Of a stretch of DNA of 64,000 bases, positions 7,710-16,766 are shown piece by piece (position 1 is the stretch's first letter; every line of letters starts with the position of its first letter). The DNA comes from Lentzea aerocolonigenes. Its GTDB lineage: Bacteria; Actinomycetota; Actinomycetes; Mycobacteriales; Pseudonocardiaceae. The translations under genes were made by a program, and so were the position numbers. Location: positions 21,570-85,569 of the forward strand of contig NZ_JYJG01000064.1 of the NCBI RefSeq assembly GCF_000955955.1, read 5' to 3'. A model generated the notes under the pieces. The model saw only the letters and a program-made list of their open reading frames with translations, was not told the origin of the DNA and did no database searches.

Positions 7710-8233
7710 CACCAGCCACCTTCCTTCTTGAAGAGGTCACGCTGGTCGTAGTCCGTGTCGTCGTCCTCGACCGGCCTGCGTGCCGGGCGGCCTGGGGGTG
7801 GCGGCTGGGTGGCGGCTGCGTCCTGCTGGTCCTCGTTCACGACGAACTGCTGCGGCGCGGGAGGCGTGTCGGCGGGCTCGTCTGGGAGGTCGATCCTCGG
7901 GATCTGCGATTCGACGAACCGCATCGCTTCGCTGTTCTCGCCGATGACCGGCGCCATGATCGTGGTGATCTGGCCGACGGCCTGCGCTTGGGCGCGCTTG
8001 GCCGTGGCCATGACCAGAGCGGCCAGGCGGTCTTTGGGCATGTCGTCGGCCTTCGAGCCGAACGACAGGCTGAGCAGCGCACCCCCGGCGCTGACGCTCA
8101 CGGTCACGGCGCCGTCCGAACTGGACGCCGAGCCGGTCAGGTCGGCGATCTGAGCTTTGGCTTCCTCGGCTCGTTCGAGCAGCGCGGCAGTGCGCCGTTC
8201 GTAGTCCGAGAGCAGCTGGTGTGGATCAGTCAT
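7709..8233 (-). CDS. YbaB/EbfC family DNA-binding protein
   Basis: A 174-residue protein with the small YbaB/EbfC fold in residues 1-105: an N-terminal helix (LLSDYERRTAALLERAEEAKAQIADLTG), a beta hairpin (GAVTVSVSAGGALLSLSF), then helices. An acidic/Pro-rich disordered tail follows (about 110-174). Unlike the housekeeping YbaB beside recR, this longer form recurs at the head of WXG100 gene sets in actinomycetes. It probably binds DNA or acts as a partner in the module. It is the first gene of the four-gene cassette ending at 4919, and all junctions overlap. Confidence 0.82.
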   Translation of the reverse strand: MTDPHQLLSDYERRTAALLERAEEAKAQIADLTGSASSSDGAVTVSVSAGGALLSLSFGSKADDMPKDRLAALVMATAKRAQAQAVGQITTIMAPVIGENSEAMRFVESQIPRIDLPDEPADTPPAPQQFVVNEDQQDAAATQPPPPGRPARRPVEDDDTDYDQRDLFKKEGGW

Positions 8234-8307
8234 GCAGGCCCCCTTGCACGTACGTGAGGGGGACGCTACCGAGAGTTATCAGGCCGCGCCGTGGAAACGG
8301 GTCACGA

Positions 8308-8859
8308 CTACTTCAAATTCGTGACCACGACCGCGGCGGTCTTCTCGGTCGCACTGCACGCGTCCGCGAGCTCAGGTGACACCTCGGGCTCTCCCACCAC
8401 GGTCACCTGGATCGAGCTCCGGCTCGAACTGCGGACCACGGTGGAGCAGACACCCCCGATGTCGCTCCCGCTGTAACTGAAGGCGGGATATCCGGCGACC
8501 TCGGTCTCCCGGTACACCGGTGCGCCCTTCGTGTTCTCCCTGCCAGACTCGAACAAGGAGTCCTGCCTCACCGAGAGGCTGTATCCCGGCTTGAAGACCC
8601 GACGCGGGTTCAACTTGCACATCGACTTGCCCGGCTCCTGCTGCGGCACCGGGGTCTCGAAGTCGCCGAGCTGGTTCAGTTGGGAAGGCGTGATCAGACT
8701 GCAGGGCTTGTCGGTGAACCTGCTGACGTCGAGATCCGGCAAAGGCTTCGCGTGGCCGGCGACCGCGGTCGAGCATCCGGAGACCAGCGTTGCCAGGGTT
8801 GCGGAAACCAGCAGTGTTCGCACGGCGGGACTCAAGATCACCGAGGCAACATCCCACAC
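8308..8859 (-). CDS. DUF3558 family lipoprotein
   Basis: A 183-residue exported lipoprotein. The signal peptide ends in LVSGC (Cys near residue 29), and the mature part carries DUF3558 features: an early PCSLIT motif, paired cysteines (PCSL and SMCKL; GVCSTVV and DACSAT) and a C-terminal AVVVTNL strand. DUF3558 proteins are actinomycete surface lipoproteins of unknown role. It lies 74 bp upstream of the YbaB/WXG cassette on the same strand and may share its promoter. Start is GTG 8859; GTG 8841 would also leave a good signal peptide, and neither has a clear ribosome-binding site. Confidence 0.82.
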   Translation of the reverse strand: MWDVASVILSPAVRTLLVSATLATLVSGCSTAVAGHAKPLPDLDVSRFTDKPCSLITPSQLNQLGDFETPVPQQEPGKSMCKLNPRRVFKPGYSLSVRQDSLFESGRENTKGAPVYRETEVAGYPAFSYSGSDIGGVCSTVVRSSSRSSIQVTVVGEPEVSPELADACSATEKTAAVVVTNLK

Positions 8860-8889
8860 TGAGTGATCTTGCGCGGCGGAATCCGTGAA

Positions 8890-9807
8890 CTAGGCCGGGC
8901 GAGGAGCACCCGGCCCGAGCACGTCGACGGCCGCTAGCCAGGCCGCGCCCGCCGCGCCTTCGGTCGCCATGATCACCTGGGCGTTGCAGCGCGTGAGCAG
9001 TTCCTGCTTCAGGTGGATGCCGACCGGGGTCTTGATCAGCGAGCCGACCAGCACGATCGGTGAGGTGTCGGAGGGCTTGCGGACGGCGGAGGCGGTGTCG
9101 GCCAGCAGCCGGGCCGCGGACGCCACGATCGTCAGGGCCTCCGGGTCGCCGTGGTGGTAGGCCGAGCTGACCAGAGGGGCGTACTGCGCCAGGGCGATGG
9201 GCGGCTGGGCGTTGACGGCGTTGATCAGCTGGCCGCGGCCACGGGCGCCGGCGGCGGTCAGGACGGCGGTGGCCAGGCCTTCGAGTGGTGCGCCGAGGTC
9301 GAGCAACCTCAACGTCGCCCGCACGGCTTCGCGGCCCAGCCAGAACGCCGAGCCGTCGTCGCCGATCAGCCAGCCGTAGCCGCCCGACTGGCCGACCATG
9401 CGGTGGTCCACCACGCGCCCGGCGATGGAACCGGTGCCCGCCACCAGGACCGTGCCGTCGGGGGAGGAGGTGCCGGTGGCGAAGGCGGCCTCGCAGTCGG
9501 TGATCACGCGCATCGGGCAGTGCAGGCCCGCGTTCTCCCACGCCTGCTGGAAGAGCTCGAAGACCGCGGGGTCGGCCATCTTCGAGGCGCCCGCCATGCC
9601 CAGGACGCCGGAGCGGACCTTGCTGGTGTCCAGGCCGTCCAACGCTTCCGTCAGAGCCTCGCCGATGTGGGCGGCCGCGACCGAGGGCGGGTGCGAGTTC
9701 GGGTTGGCGCCGCCCGCGACGCCTTGGCCCAGGCGGGCGCCGTCGAGATCGAGCACCAGCGCCCTGGTCGACGTGCCGCCCGCGTCGAGTCCCACCACCA
9801 GATCCAT
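8890..9807 (-). CDS. BadF/BadG-type ATPase, probable N-acetylglucosamine kinase
   Basis: A 305-residue sugar kinase of the actin-like ATPase superfamily. Visible signatures are the phosphate-1 loop LVVGLDAGGTSTRALV (residues 3-18), the catalytic-region TDCEAAFATGT (about 101-111), the phosphate-2 loop VLVAGTGSIAG (about 119-129) and the GGYGWLIGDDGSAFWLG segment typical of bacterial and eukaryotic GlcNAc kinases. It would phosphorylate an incoming amino sugar in the cytoplasm. Given the NagA, DasABC and GH3 genes in this window, GlcNAc is the best guess, although no dre site is seen upstream. It stands alone between the lipoprotein and the subtilisin gene. Confidence 0.85.
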   Translation of the reverse strand: MDLVVGLDAGGTSTRALVLDLDGARLGQGVAGGANPNSHPPSVAAAHIGEALTEALDGLDTSKVRSGVLGMAGASKMADPAVFELFQQAWENAGLHCPMRVITDCEAAFATGTSSPDGTVLVAGTGSIAGRVVDHRMVGQSGGYGWLIGDDGSAFWLGREAVRATLRLLDLGAPLEGLATAVLTAAGARGRGQLINAVNAQPPIALAQYAPLVSSAYHHGDPEALTIVASAARLLADTASAVRKPSDTSPIVLVGSLIKTPVGIHLKQELLTRCNAQVIMATEGAAGAAWLAAVDVLGPGAPRPA

Positions 9808-9859
9808 ACCGACCGAGTATGCCGAGAGTCGCTCAGCTCGGGCACGCCCAACCGGGTGG

Positions 9860-12676
9860 CTACCGGATCAGGGCGCGGTTACCGCTTGCGTTGTGGTGGA
9901 ACAACACCAACGATCCAGGAGGAACTTGATCACCCGGATGGACCACAGTGGACAGTGACGGGACGGTCACCTCGTAGGAGAAGACGGCAGACGGAGCAAC
10001 GTCGATCAGTTCGTCGGAGTCGGCCGGCGCGGTGTAGGGGCCGTCGACGCCCACCGTGTAGGTCACCGGGCCTGCCGGAAGAACAGAGCGCGAGACCGGC
10101 AGCACCACGACGTCGCTGTCGAAGACGTTCGTGTCGGAGGAGCCGTCCAGGCCGTTCAGCGGTTGCTCGTCGACGACCTCCTTCGTGCCGGCCACGACGG
10201 TGCGGGCCAGCCAGATGTCGGCCGTCACGTCGTCCTTGTCGTTCGTCGGCTTCACGGCGGTGGTCACGAAGTCCTTGCCACCCACGGAGAACTTCACCTG
10301 CGGCTTGGTGTTGCTGCCGAGGTTGGTCCAGGTGTCCCAGGTCGCGACGCCGAACGCCAGCAGTTCCGGGGTCGCCGTGGCGCCGACGTAACGCAGGTCG
10401 CCGCCGCGCGCCGTGCGGTTCACCGCGCAGTCGTCCTGGACGTCCTGGCCGCACGCGGGCAGGCGATCCGAGCGGGCGCCGAGCTGCAGCACGGTCATGC
10501 GCGCCTGGTAGCCCTGCTGATCAAGGCCCTGACCCACGACCCGGCCGGCCGCCACGGTCAGCCGCGACACCGGCTTCGGCGCCGCGTAGACCGGCACCCG
10601 CAGCGAGCGGTCGCCCGTGAACATCACCAGGCCCGACGCCTCCGCCAGGAACTGCCGGCCCTCGTCCAGCTTCACCGTGGGGTCCGGGGTCTTCCGCAAC
10701 GCCGCCGGGTTCGGGATCCGCATCTGGACGCCCACCGACGCCGAACCGCCCGGCGGCAGCACCACGTGAGGCGCGGTGACCTGGAAGGACACCCCCGGCA
10801 CCGACGTGATCGGCTCGTACTGGGCGTGCAGGCGGACTGAAGTCGTTCCCTTGTTCAACAATCGGATCGTTCGATTGTTCAACAACGGCCCACTCACCTC
10901 GACCGTGCCGAACGACGCGTCACCGACAGCAAGCACATCCGCGGACAGAGCCGCCAGTCCGTCCACCCGGCCGGCACCCACCCGCATCGGCGCCTCGCGG
11001 ACACCGGCATCCGAGTGGATGACGCCATCAGCGGTGTTCATCAGGGCAGCCTTGACCTCCGCGACCGTCCACTGCGGATGAGCCTGGCGCAGCAACGCCG
11101 CGATCCCGGCGACGTGCGGCGAAGCCATCGAGGTCCCGCCCAGCGAGGTGCCGTCGGAAGCCGTCCCGGCGGCGGCCGAGAAGATCGTGTCACCGGGCGC
11201 GGCCACCGAGATCGACGACCGGGACCGCGAAGAAGAAGGAGTCATCGTGTCCGCGATCGCGGGTTCCAGCGACGGCACCTTGAGCTTCAAGGAAGAAGTC
11301 AGGTGCACCGACAACGTCCCGGCCTCCAGCGCCGGACGCAAAGCGGACGAAGCCGGCGCCGTCAGCTGGAACGCCGGAATGTGCGCATTGCCGGCGATCC
11401 CGGCCGCGAACACCGGCAGCGAGGTCGGCAGCAACACCCCGTCCGCTCCGGCCTTCCACGCGTTGTCGGTCCGGGCGGCGGAACCGCAGGCGCGCGTGGC
11501 GTCGTTGTCGTCCCACTCCAACCAGACGATCTTCCCGTGCAAGTCCTGAGAGATCGGCTTGCAACCATCCACATCGGACGACAGTCGCACCACGGGCCGA
11601 GTGAGGTCCACGGGACCCTTGAAGTTGATGCTGTACTGCCCCGGCCACTGCTTGCCCGCGACCTCCAGCCCGTCCAGCATCGAGAACGCGTCGCGGATGT
11701 TCGCCACCGAGATCGCATCAGGAGCGTTGCCCGGCGACCCGGCCACGTCGTAGAAGTCGCCACCATTTCCAGCAGCGGCAACGACAACGACCCCGTTCTG
11801 CGTCAGCTTGCGCACGAACAGGGCGTCAGGATCGTCCGGCGCACCGAAGTCGCTGCCCAGAGAAAGATTCACGACGTCGAGCCGGTCGGAGAAGTCCCCG
11901 TCCCCGTTCGGATCGAGCGCCCAGTCCAGCGCCTTCGCGGTCAGGTTCGTCCCGCCCTCGCACCCGAACACCTTCAACGCGTACAGCAACGCATTGGGCG
12001 CGGTACCAGGCCCGATCTTCAACGAGTCCAGGTCCACCGACGAGTACGACCCGCGGAAGGTCGAGCCGTCGGCGTTCACCCCGAACCCGGCCGCGGTCCC
12101 GGCCACGTGCGTGCCGTGCCCCTCGCAGTCCATCGGGTCGTTGTCCGGCTCGGGCACCGACCCGGACTTGCCCGTGTACGCGTCACCCGCGAAGTCGTAG
12201 CCGCCGACGACCTTCGCGGTCGGGTACGAGCCGCCTCCGAAGTCGGCGTGGTGGTAGTCGATGCCGGTGTCGATCACGCCGATCCGGACGCCGTCCCCGA
12301 ACCGTCCGAACGACTTCCAGGCGTCGGATGTCCGGGTGAGACGGACGGCGTGCGCGTTGGTGAGCTTCTTGGGCTGCATCCGGTGGACCGCGCGGACCTC
12401 GGGCATGCGCGACAAAGCAGACAGGCGGGACTTTTCCGTCGACAGCACGACGCCGGGCACCGCATTGGACGTTCGGGCAACTTCCCGGCCACCTGACCGG
12501 GAAACGACCCGTGCGGCCGTGACGGAAGTGCGCTCACGGGCTGAACGCGCCTGTGTAACGCTCGCCGCGTCGACCGCAGCGGTCGAGGTCAGCTCCACGA
12601 AAACGGTTACGCGCTCGGCTGGGCCGGATGGCGTGAGCAGTGCGCCCACCAGGAGTGATGCGGCCACCATCTTCAT
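9860..12676 (-). CDS. Secreted S8 subtilisin-like serine protease with PA domain
   Basis: A 938-residue exported protease. Start ATG 12676 has AGGAGG 8 bp upstream; a TTG six bases earlier would sit too close. After a short signal sequence comes an I9-type propeptide (about 20-105). The S8 domain carries catalytic Asp136 (GVIDTGID), His187 (GHGTHVAG) and Ser near 520 (GGTSMASPHVAG). A protease-associated domain is inserted between His and Ser (about 355-455, with ARACGSAARTDNAW). Beyond the catalytic core are about 400 residues of beta-rich modules. It likely degrades extracellular protein. Its promoter region is shared with the divergent fucose operon. A palindromic 35-bp stretch lies inside the coding sequence (10851-10885). 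Confidence 0.93.
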   Translation of the reverse strand: MKMVAASLLVGALLTPSGPAERVTVFVELTSTAAVDAASVTQARSARERTSVTAARVVSRSGGREVARTSNAVPGVVLSTEKSRLSALSRMPEVRAVHRMQPKKLTNAHAVRLTRTSDAWKSFGRFGDGVRIGVIDTGIDYHHADFGGGSYPTAKVVGGYDFAGDAYTGKSGSVPEPDNDPMDCEGHGTHVAGTAAGFGVNADGSTFRGSYSSVDLDSLKIGPGTAPNALLYALKVFGCEGGTNLTAKALDWALDPNGDGDFSDRLDVVNLSLGSDFGAPDDPDALFVRKLTQNGVVVVAAAGNGGDFYDVAGSPGNAPDAISVANIRDAFSMLDGLEVAGKQWPGQYSINFKGPVDLTRPVVRLSSDVDGCKPISQDLHGKIVWLEWDDNDATRACGSAARTDNAWKAGADGVLLPTSLPVFAAGIAGNAHIPAFQLTAPASSALRPALEAGTLSVHLTSSLKLKVPSLEPAIADTMTPSSSRSRSSISVAAPGDTIFSAAAGTASDGTSLGGTSMASPHVAGIAALLRQAHPQWTVAEVKAALMNTADGVIHSDAGVREAPMRVGAGRVDGLAALSADVLAVGDASFGTVEVSGPLLNNRTIRLLNKGTTSVRLHAQYEPITSVPGVSFQVTAPHVVLPPGGSASVGVQMRIPNPAALRKTPDPTVKLDEGRQFLAEASGLVMFTGDRSLRVPVYAAPKPVSRLTVAAGRVVGQGLDQQGYQARMTVLQLGARSDRLPACGQDVQDDCAVNRTARGGDLRYVGATATPELLAFGVATWDTWTNLGSNTKPQVKFSVGGKDFVTTAVKPTNDKDDVTADIWLARTVVAGTKEVVDEQPLNGLDGSSDTNVFDSDVVVLPVSRSVLPAGPVTYTVGVDGPYTAPADSDELIDVAPSAVFSYEVTVPSLSTVVHPGDQVPPGSLVLFHHNASGNRALIR

Positions 12677-12743
12677 GATCAAAGCCTCCTAGTCATCGGA
12701 CGACTTCACGTCGGGACCTAGACGAACGTGCCCTCGCGGGGCT

Positions 12744-12758
12744 ATACATCCGATGTAT
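12744..12758. promoter_or_regulatory. Candidate operator ATACATC-C-GATGTAT upstream of the fucose operon
   Basis: A perfect 7-bp inverted repeat around one base, ATACATCCGATGTAT, 31 bp before the start of the first fucose gene. Its size and symmetry suit a GntR/FadR dimer. A related 15-mer, AGACCTCGGATGTCT, lies at 23956-23970 in front of the FadR-type gene at the far end of the cluster (11 of 15 positions equal). The simplest reading is that this FadR protein controls both sites. Binding is not shown by sequence alone. Confidence 0.6.
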
Positions 12759-12789
12759 TTCGTGCGGTGTGACCAGAGGAGGAACGGCC

Positions 12790-13662
12790 GTGCAGTTTTT
12801 GCGCCTGGGGCCGGTCGGTGACGAACGTCCCGCAGTGAGGGCCGACGACGGGACCACATACGACCTCCTACCGGTCACTGCCAAGATCTCGACTAGCTCT
12901 GACATCGACGGCGCGTTCCTGGCGAACGACGGCGTGAACCGCGTCCGGGCAGCACTGGAAGCCGGCGAGCTCAGCGCGATCGAGACGGACGGCCTGCGCA
13001 TCGGCCCGCCTCTCGCACACCCCGGCAAGGTCATCTGCATCGGCCTCAACTACCGCGACCACGCGGAGGAGACCGGCGCGGACATCCCCGGCGAGCCGGT
13101 GATGTTCCTGAAGACGCCCGACACGATCGTGGGCCCGTACGACGAGGTGCTCGTCCCGCGCCGGTCGGTGAAGACCGACTGGGAGGTCGAGCTCGGCGTC
13201 GTCATCGGGCGCACCGCTCGCTACCTGGAGTCCGAAGAGGACGCTCTGGCGTGCGTCGGCGCGTACGTGCTCTCGCACGACGTCTCCGAGCGGGAGTTCC
13301 AGATCGAGCGCGGCGGGACGTGGGACAAGGGTAAGAACTGCGAGACGTTCAACCCTCTCGGCCCCTTCCTCGTGCCCGCCGACGAGATCGCCGACCCGCA
13401 GAGCCTCGAGATGCGGCTCTGGGTGAACGGCGAGATCAAGCAGAACTCGTCCACCAAGAACATGATCTTCCCGGTGGCGGAGATCGTGCGCTACCTCAGC
13501 CAGTTCCTCGTCCTTCGTCCGGGTGACGTCATCAACACAGGTACACCCGCTGGAGTGGCGCTCGGCCAGCCGGAGCCCAAGCCGTACCTGCGCGCCGGCG
13601 ACGTCGTCGAGCTGGAGATCGAGGGTCTCGGCAAGCAGCGGCAGACCCTGGGGCAGGCGTGA
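12790..13662 (+). CDS. Fumarylacetoacetate hydrolase family, probable 2,4-diketo-3-deoxy-L-fuconate hydrolase
   Basis: A 290-residue metal-dependent C-C hydrolase. Start GTG 12790 is set by GAGGAGG 8 bp upstream. FAH-family features are [27 protein letters not shown], the metal ligands in [11 protein letters not shown] (Asp-x-Glu pattern) and the C-terminal [15 protein letters not shown]. In the L-fucose oxidative pathway this enzyme splits 2,4-diketo-3-deoxy-L-fuconate to pyruvate and L-lactate. That role is inferred because the other enzymes of the route follow in the same operon. It overlaps the fuconate dehydratase start by one base (TGATG). Confidence 0.88.
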   Translation: MQFLRLGPVGDERPAVRADDGTTYDLLPVTAKISTSSDIDGAFLANDGVNRVRAALEAGELSAIETDGLRIGPPLAHPGKVICIGLNYRDHAEETGADIPGEPVMFLKTPDTIVGPYDEVLVPRRSVKTDWEVELGVVIGRTARYLESEEDALACVGAYVLSHDVSEREFQIERGGTWDKGKNCETFNPLGPFLVPADEIADPQSLEMRLWVNGEIKQNSSTKNMIFPVAEIVRYLSQFLVLRPGDVINTGTPAGVALGQPEPKPYLRAGDVVELEIEGLGKQRQTLGQA

Positions 13663-14972
13663 TGCCCAAGATCACCGCACTGGACGTGCTGGACATCCGG
13701 TTCCCGACCTCGCGCGAGCTCGACGGCTCCGACGCGATGAACCCGGACCCGGACTACTCAGCCGCCTACGTCGTCCTGCGCACCGACGACGGACCTGAGG
13801 GCCACGGGCTCGCGTTCACGATCGGCCGCGGCAACGACGTGCAGGCCGCCGCGATCAAGGCGCTGGCACCGCACGTCGTCGGCAAGGACGTGCCGGAGAC
13901 CGCGAAGGCGCTGGCGGAGCTGTACTTCGAGCTCATCGGCGACTCGCAGATCCGCTGGCTCGGGCCGGAGAAGGGCGTCGCGCACATGGCGATCGGCGCG
14001 GTCGTCAACGCCGCGTGGGACCTCGCCGCCCGCCGCGCCGGGTTACCCGTCTGGCGGTTCCTGGCCCAGATGTCGCCCGAGGAGATCGTCAGCCTCGTCG
14101 ACTTCCGGTACCTGAGCGATGCACTGACGCCCGACGACGCGCTGCAGATCCTGCGCAAGATCGAGCACGGCAAGGCCGAACGCGTGGAAACCATTGCCCG
14201 CGACGGATATCCGGCCTACACGACCTCACCGGGCTGGCTCGGCTACTCCGACGAGAAGCTCGCCGGTCTCGCCCGGCAGGCTCTGGCCGACGGCTTCGAC
14301 ATGATCAAACTCAAGGTCGGCGGCAGCCTCGACGACGACGTCCGCAGGATGAAGCTCGCCCGCGAGGTCGTCGGCGAGGAGATCCGCGTGGCGGTGGACG
14401 CGAACCAGCGCTGGGACGTCGACACGGCCATCCGCTGGATGCGCGAACTGGCGCCGTACAACCCGTACTGGATCGAGGAGCCCACCTCGCCGGACGACGT
14501 GCTGGCCCATCGCGCGATCGCCGACGCGCTGGCCCCGATCAAGGTCGCGACCGGTGAGCACGTGCAGAACCGCGTGGTGTTCAAGCAGATGCTGCAGGCC
14601 GGCGCGCTCGACGTGCTGCAGCTCGACGCCTGCCGGGTCGCGGGCGTGAACGAGAACATCGCCATCTTGTTGCTGGCCAAGAAGTTCGAGGTGCCGGTGT
14701 GCCCGCACGCCGGCGGTGTCGGCCTGTGCGAGCTGGTCAGGCACCTGTCGTTCTTCGACTACGTCGCGGTCTCCGGCGAGGTCGGCGAACGCGTGATCGA
14801 GTGGGTCGACCACCTGCACGAGCACTTCCTGGACCCGGCCGTCGTCGAACGCGGCCGCTACCTGGCACCCACCGAGCCGGGATTCTCCGCTCAGCTCAAG
14901 GACGAGACGCTGTCCGACTACGTGTACCCCGAGGGTCCCGTGTGGACAGCACTGGAGGCCGAGAATGACTGA
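13662..14972 (+). CDS. L-fuconate dehydratase (enolase superfamily)
   Basis: A 436-residue enolase-superfamily dehydratase. The mandelate-racemase-type barrel residues are in place: base lysines in MIKLKVGG (about 212-219), metal ligands in [19 protein letters not shown] and VATGEHVQN, and the catalytic His in [20 protein letters not shown], a signature I associate specifically with L-fuconate dehydratases. It removes water from L-fuconate to give 2-keto-3-deoxy-L-fuconate. Start ATG 13662 (TGATG junction) is preferred over GTG 13659. The 3' end overlaps the next gene by 8 bp. Confidence 0.95.
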   Translation: MPKITALDVLDIRFPTSRELDGSDAMNPDPDYSAAYVVLRTDDGPEGHGLAFTIGRGNDVQAAAIKALAPHVVGKDVPETAKALAELYFELIGDSQIRWLGPEKGVAHMAIGAVVNAAWDLAARRAGLPVWRFLAQMSPEEIVSLVDFRYLSDALTPDDALQILRKIEHGKAERVETIARDGYPAYTTSPGWLGYSDEKLAGLARQALADGFDMIKLKVGGSLDDDVRRMKLAREVVGEEIRVAVDANQRWDVDTAIRWMRELAPYNPYWIEEPTSPDDVLAHRAIADALAPIKVATGEHVQNRVVFKQMLQAGALDVLQLDACRVAGVNENIAILLLAKKFEVPVCPHAGGVGLCELVRHLSFFDYVAVSGEVGERVIEWVDHLHEHFLDPAVVERGRYLAPTEPGFSAQLKDETLSDYVYPEGPVWTALEAEND

Positions 14973-15714
14973 CTTCGAAGGACTTGTCGCCGTCGTCACC
15001 GGCGGCGCGTCCGGCATCGGCCTGGCCACGGCGAACCTGCTGGCCAGTCGTGGCGCGACGGTCGTGGCGCTGGACCTCAACCCGGACGTCAAGGACCCGC
15101 TCGTCGGGATCCGCGCGGACGTGTCGGACGACGAGAGCGTGAAGGCCGCGATCGACGAGGTCGTGCAGCGGTTCGGACGGCTCGACGTCGTGGTGAACAA
15201 CGCGGGCATCGGCTCGCAGGGCGACGTCTCGGCGAACGACGACGACGAGTGGCTCAAAGTGCTCAACGTCAACGTGCTCGGCATGGTGCGTGTCTCGCGA
15301 GCCGCGTTGCCGCACCTGCGGAACTCGCCGTCCGCGGCGATCGTCAACACCTGCTCCATCGCTGCCTGGGCCGGGCTCCCGCAGCGTGCTCTGTACTCGG
15401 CCAGCAAGGGCGCGGTGTACTCGCTGACGCTCGCGATGGCTGCCGACCACGTGCGCGAAGGCATTCGCGTCAACGCGGTCGCTCCCGGCACGGCGGACAC
15501 CCCGTGGGTGGGCCGTCTGCTCGACTCGGCACCGGATCCGGCCGCCGAACGGGCCGCGTTGGAGGCACGCCAGCCGCACGGTCGGCTGGTCTCCGCTGAT
15601 GAGGTCGCGGGCGCGATCGCCTACCTGGCGAGCCCGCTTTCCGGTTCCACCGCAGGCACGATCCTCGCCGTCGACGGTGGCATGTACGGCCTTCGCTTGC
15701 GTCCCAAGCAGTGA
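14965..15714 (+). CDS. SDR dehydrogenase, probable 2-keto-3-deoxy-L-fuconate dehydrogenase
   Basis: A 249-residue classical short-chain dehydrogenase. It has the NAD-binding [10 protein letters not shown] (about 12-21), the NNAGIG motif, the Ser/Tyr/Lys catalytic set (CSIAAWAG and YSASKGA) and the C-terminal [14 protein letters not shown]. The residue pattern after beta-2 (ALDLNPDV) favours NAD over NADP. In this operon the expected step is oxidation of 2-keto-3-deoxy-L-fuconate to the 2,4-diketo acid that the first enzyme cleaves. It overlaps fuconate dehydratase by 8 bp, so coupled translation is likely. Confidence 0.88.
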   Translation: MTDFEGLVAVVTGGASGIGLATANLLASRGATVVALDLNPDVKDPLVGIRADVSDDESVKAAIDEVVQRFGRLDVVVNNAGIGSQGDVSANDDDEWLKVLNVNVLGMVRVSRAALPHLRNSPSAAIVNTCSIAAWAGLPQRALYSASKGAVYSLTLAMAADHVREGIRVNAVAPGTADTPWVGRLLDSAPDPAAERAALEARQPHGRLVSADEVAGAIAYLASPLSGSTAGTILAVDGGMYGLRLRPKQ

Positions 15715-15731
15715 TGAAAGGCAATGACACG

Positions 15732-16766
15732 ATGAAGCGTCGCAACCTCACCGCCGCGGTGTGCCTCGCGCTGGCCGGTGCTCTCACCCTGACAGCGTGT
15801 GGCGGTGGTACCGGCGGGAGCAGCGCCAGTGGCGTCGGCCCGATCGGCGCCGACCACCCGCGAGCCGACTCCGACTTCTGGAACTCGTACATCAAGTACT
15901 TCCCGGACAAGGCCAAGGAACTCGGCGTCAACCTGCTGAACCCCACCAACTCGCAGAACAAGGTGGAGACGCTGGTCGCGAACGCCCAGTCGCTGCAGTC
16001 GCAGGGCGCCAAGGCGATCATCATGGCCCCGCAGGACACCGGCGCGATCGCGTCCACTCTGGACCGCCTGGACAAGGCGAAGATCCCGGTCGTCACCGTC
16101 GACACCCGTCCGGACAAGGGCAAGACCTACATGGTCGTGCGCGCGGACAACAAGGCGTACGGCGAGAAGGCCTGCAAGTTCCTCGGCGACAAGCTCGGCG
16201 GCAAGGGCAAGGTCATCGAGTTCCAGGGCGCGTTGTCGTCGGTCAACGGCCGCGACCGCTCCGAGGCGTTCGCCGCCTGCATGAAGAAGGACTACCCCGG
16301 CATCACGGTGTTCGAGGAGCCGACCGACTGGGAGGGCCCCAAGGCGTCCGCGGCCCTGCAGACCAGGCTCAACCAGCACCCGGACATCAACGGCATCTAC
16401 ATGCAGGCCGGTGGCGTGTTCCTCGCGCCGACGCTGCAGCTGTTGAAGCAGAAGAACCTGCTGGTCCCGCCGAGCGACCCGAAGCACATCTTCATCGTCT
16501 CCAACGACGGCATCCCGTCGGAGCTGAAGGCGATCCGCGACGGTGAGATCGACGCGACCGTCTCGCAGCCGGCCGACCTCTACGCGCAGTGGGCGCTCTT
16601 CTACGCGAAGGCCGCGGTCGAGGGCAAGACGTTCTCGCCGGGCAAGACCGACCACGACTCCAACATCGTCGACGTCGGCGGTGGCCGCCTGGAGGACCAG
16701 CTGCCCGCGCCGCTGATCACCAAGGAGAACGTGGACGACAAGGCGTTCTGGGGTAACCAGATCTGA
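15732..16766 (+). CDS. Sugar-binding lipoprotein, RhaS/RbsB type (probable L-fucose importer)
   Basis: A 344-residue periplasmic-binding-protein-like I lipoprotein. Start ATG 15732 is chosen since GAAAGG precedes it and it gives MKRRNLTAAVCLALAGAL, with lipobox LTAC (Cys about 23). Two in-frame starts at 15711 and 15714 overlap the SDR stop and would add a polar leader. The mature part has the Peripla_BP_4 pattern (NAQSLQSQGAKAIIMAPQDTGAI, then KIPVVTVDT). Together with the two-domain ATPase and the RbsC-type permease it forms a complete importer, presumably for L-fucose, judging from the flanking catabolic enzymes. Confidence 0.9.
   Translation: MKRRNLTAAVCLALAGALTLTACGGGTGGSSASGVGPIGADHPRADSDFWNSYIKYFPDKAKELGVNLLNPTNSQNKVETLVANAQSLQSQGAKAIIMAPQDTGAIASTLDRLDKAKIPVVTVDTRPDKGKTYMVVRADNKAYGEKACKFLGDKLGGKGKVIEFQGALSSVNGRDRSEAFAACMKKDYPGITVFEEPTDWEGPKASAALQTRLNQHPDINGIYMQAGGVFLAPTLQLLKQKNLLVPPSDPKHIFIVSNDGIPSELKAIRDGEIDATVSQPADLYAQWALFYAKAAVEGKTFSPGKTDHDSNIVDVGGGRLEDQLPAPLITKENVDDKAFWGNQI

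Noticed and set aside
4919..8859. Polymorphic toxin/immunity locus
   Set aside because: WXG-like genes raised the idea, but the large protein lacks a recognisable toxin domain and no small immunity-like gene follows; the downstream gene is a multi-pass membrane protein.
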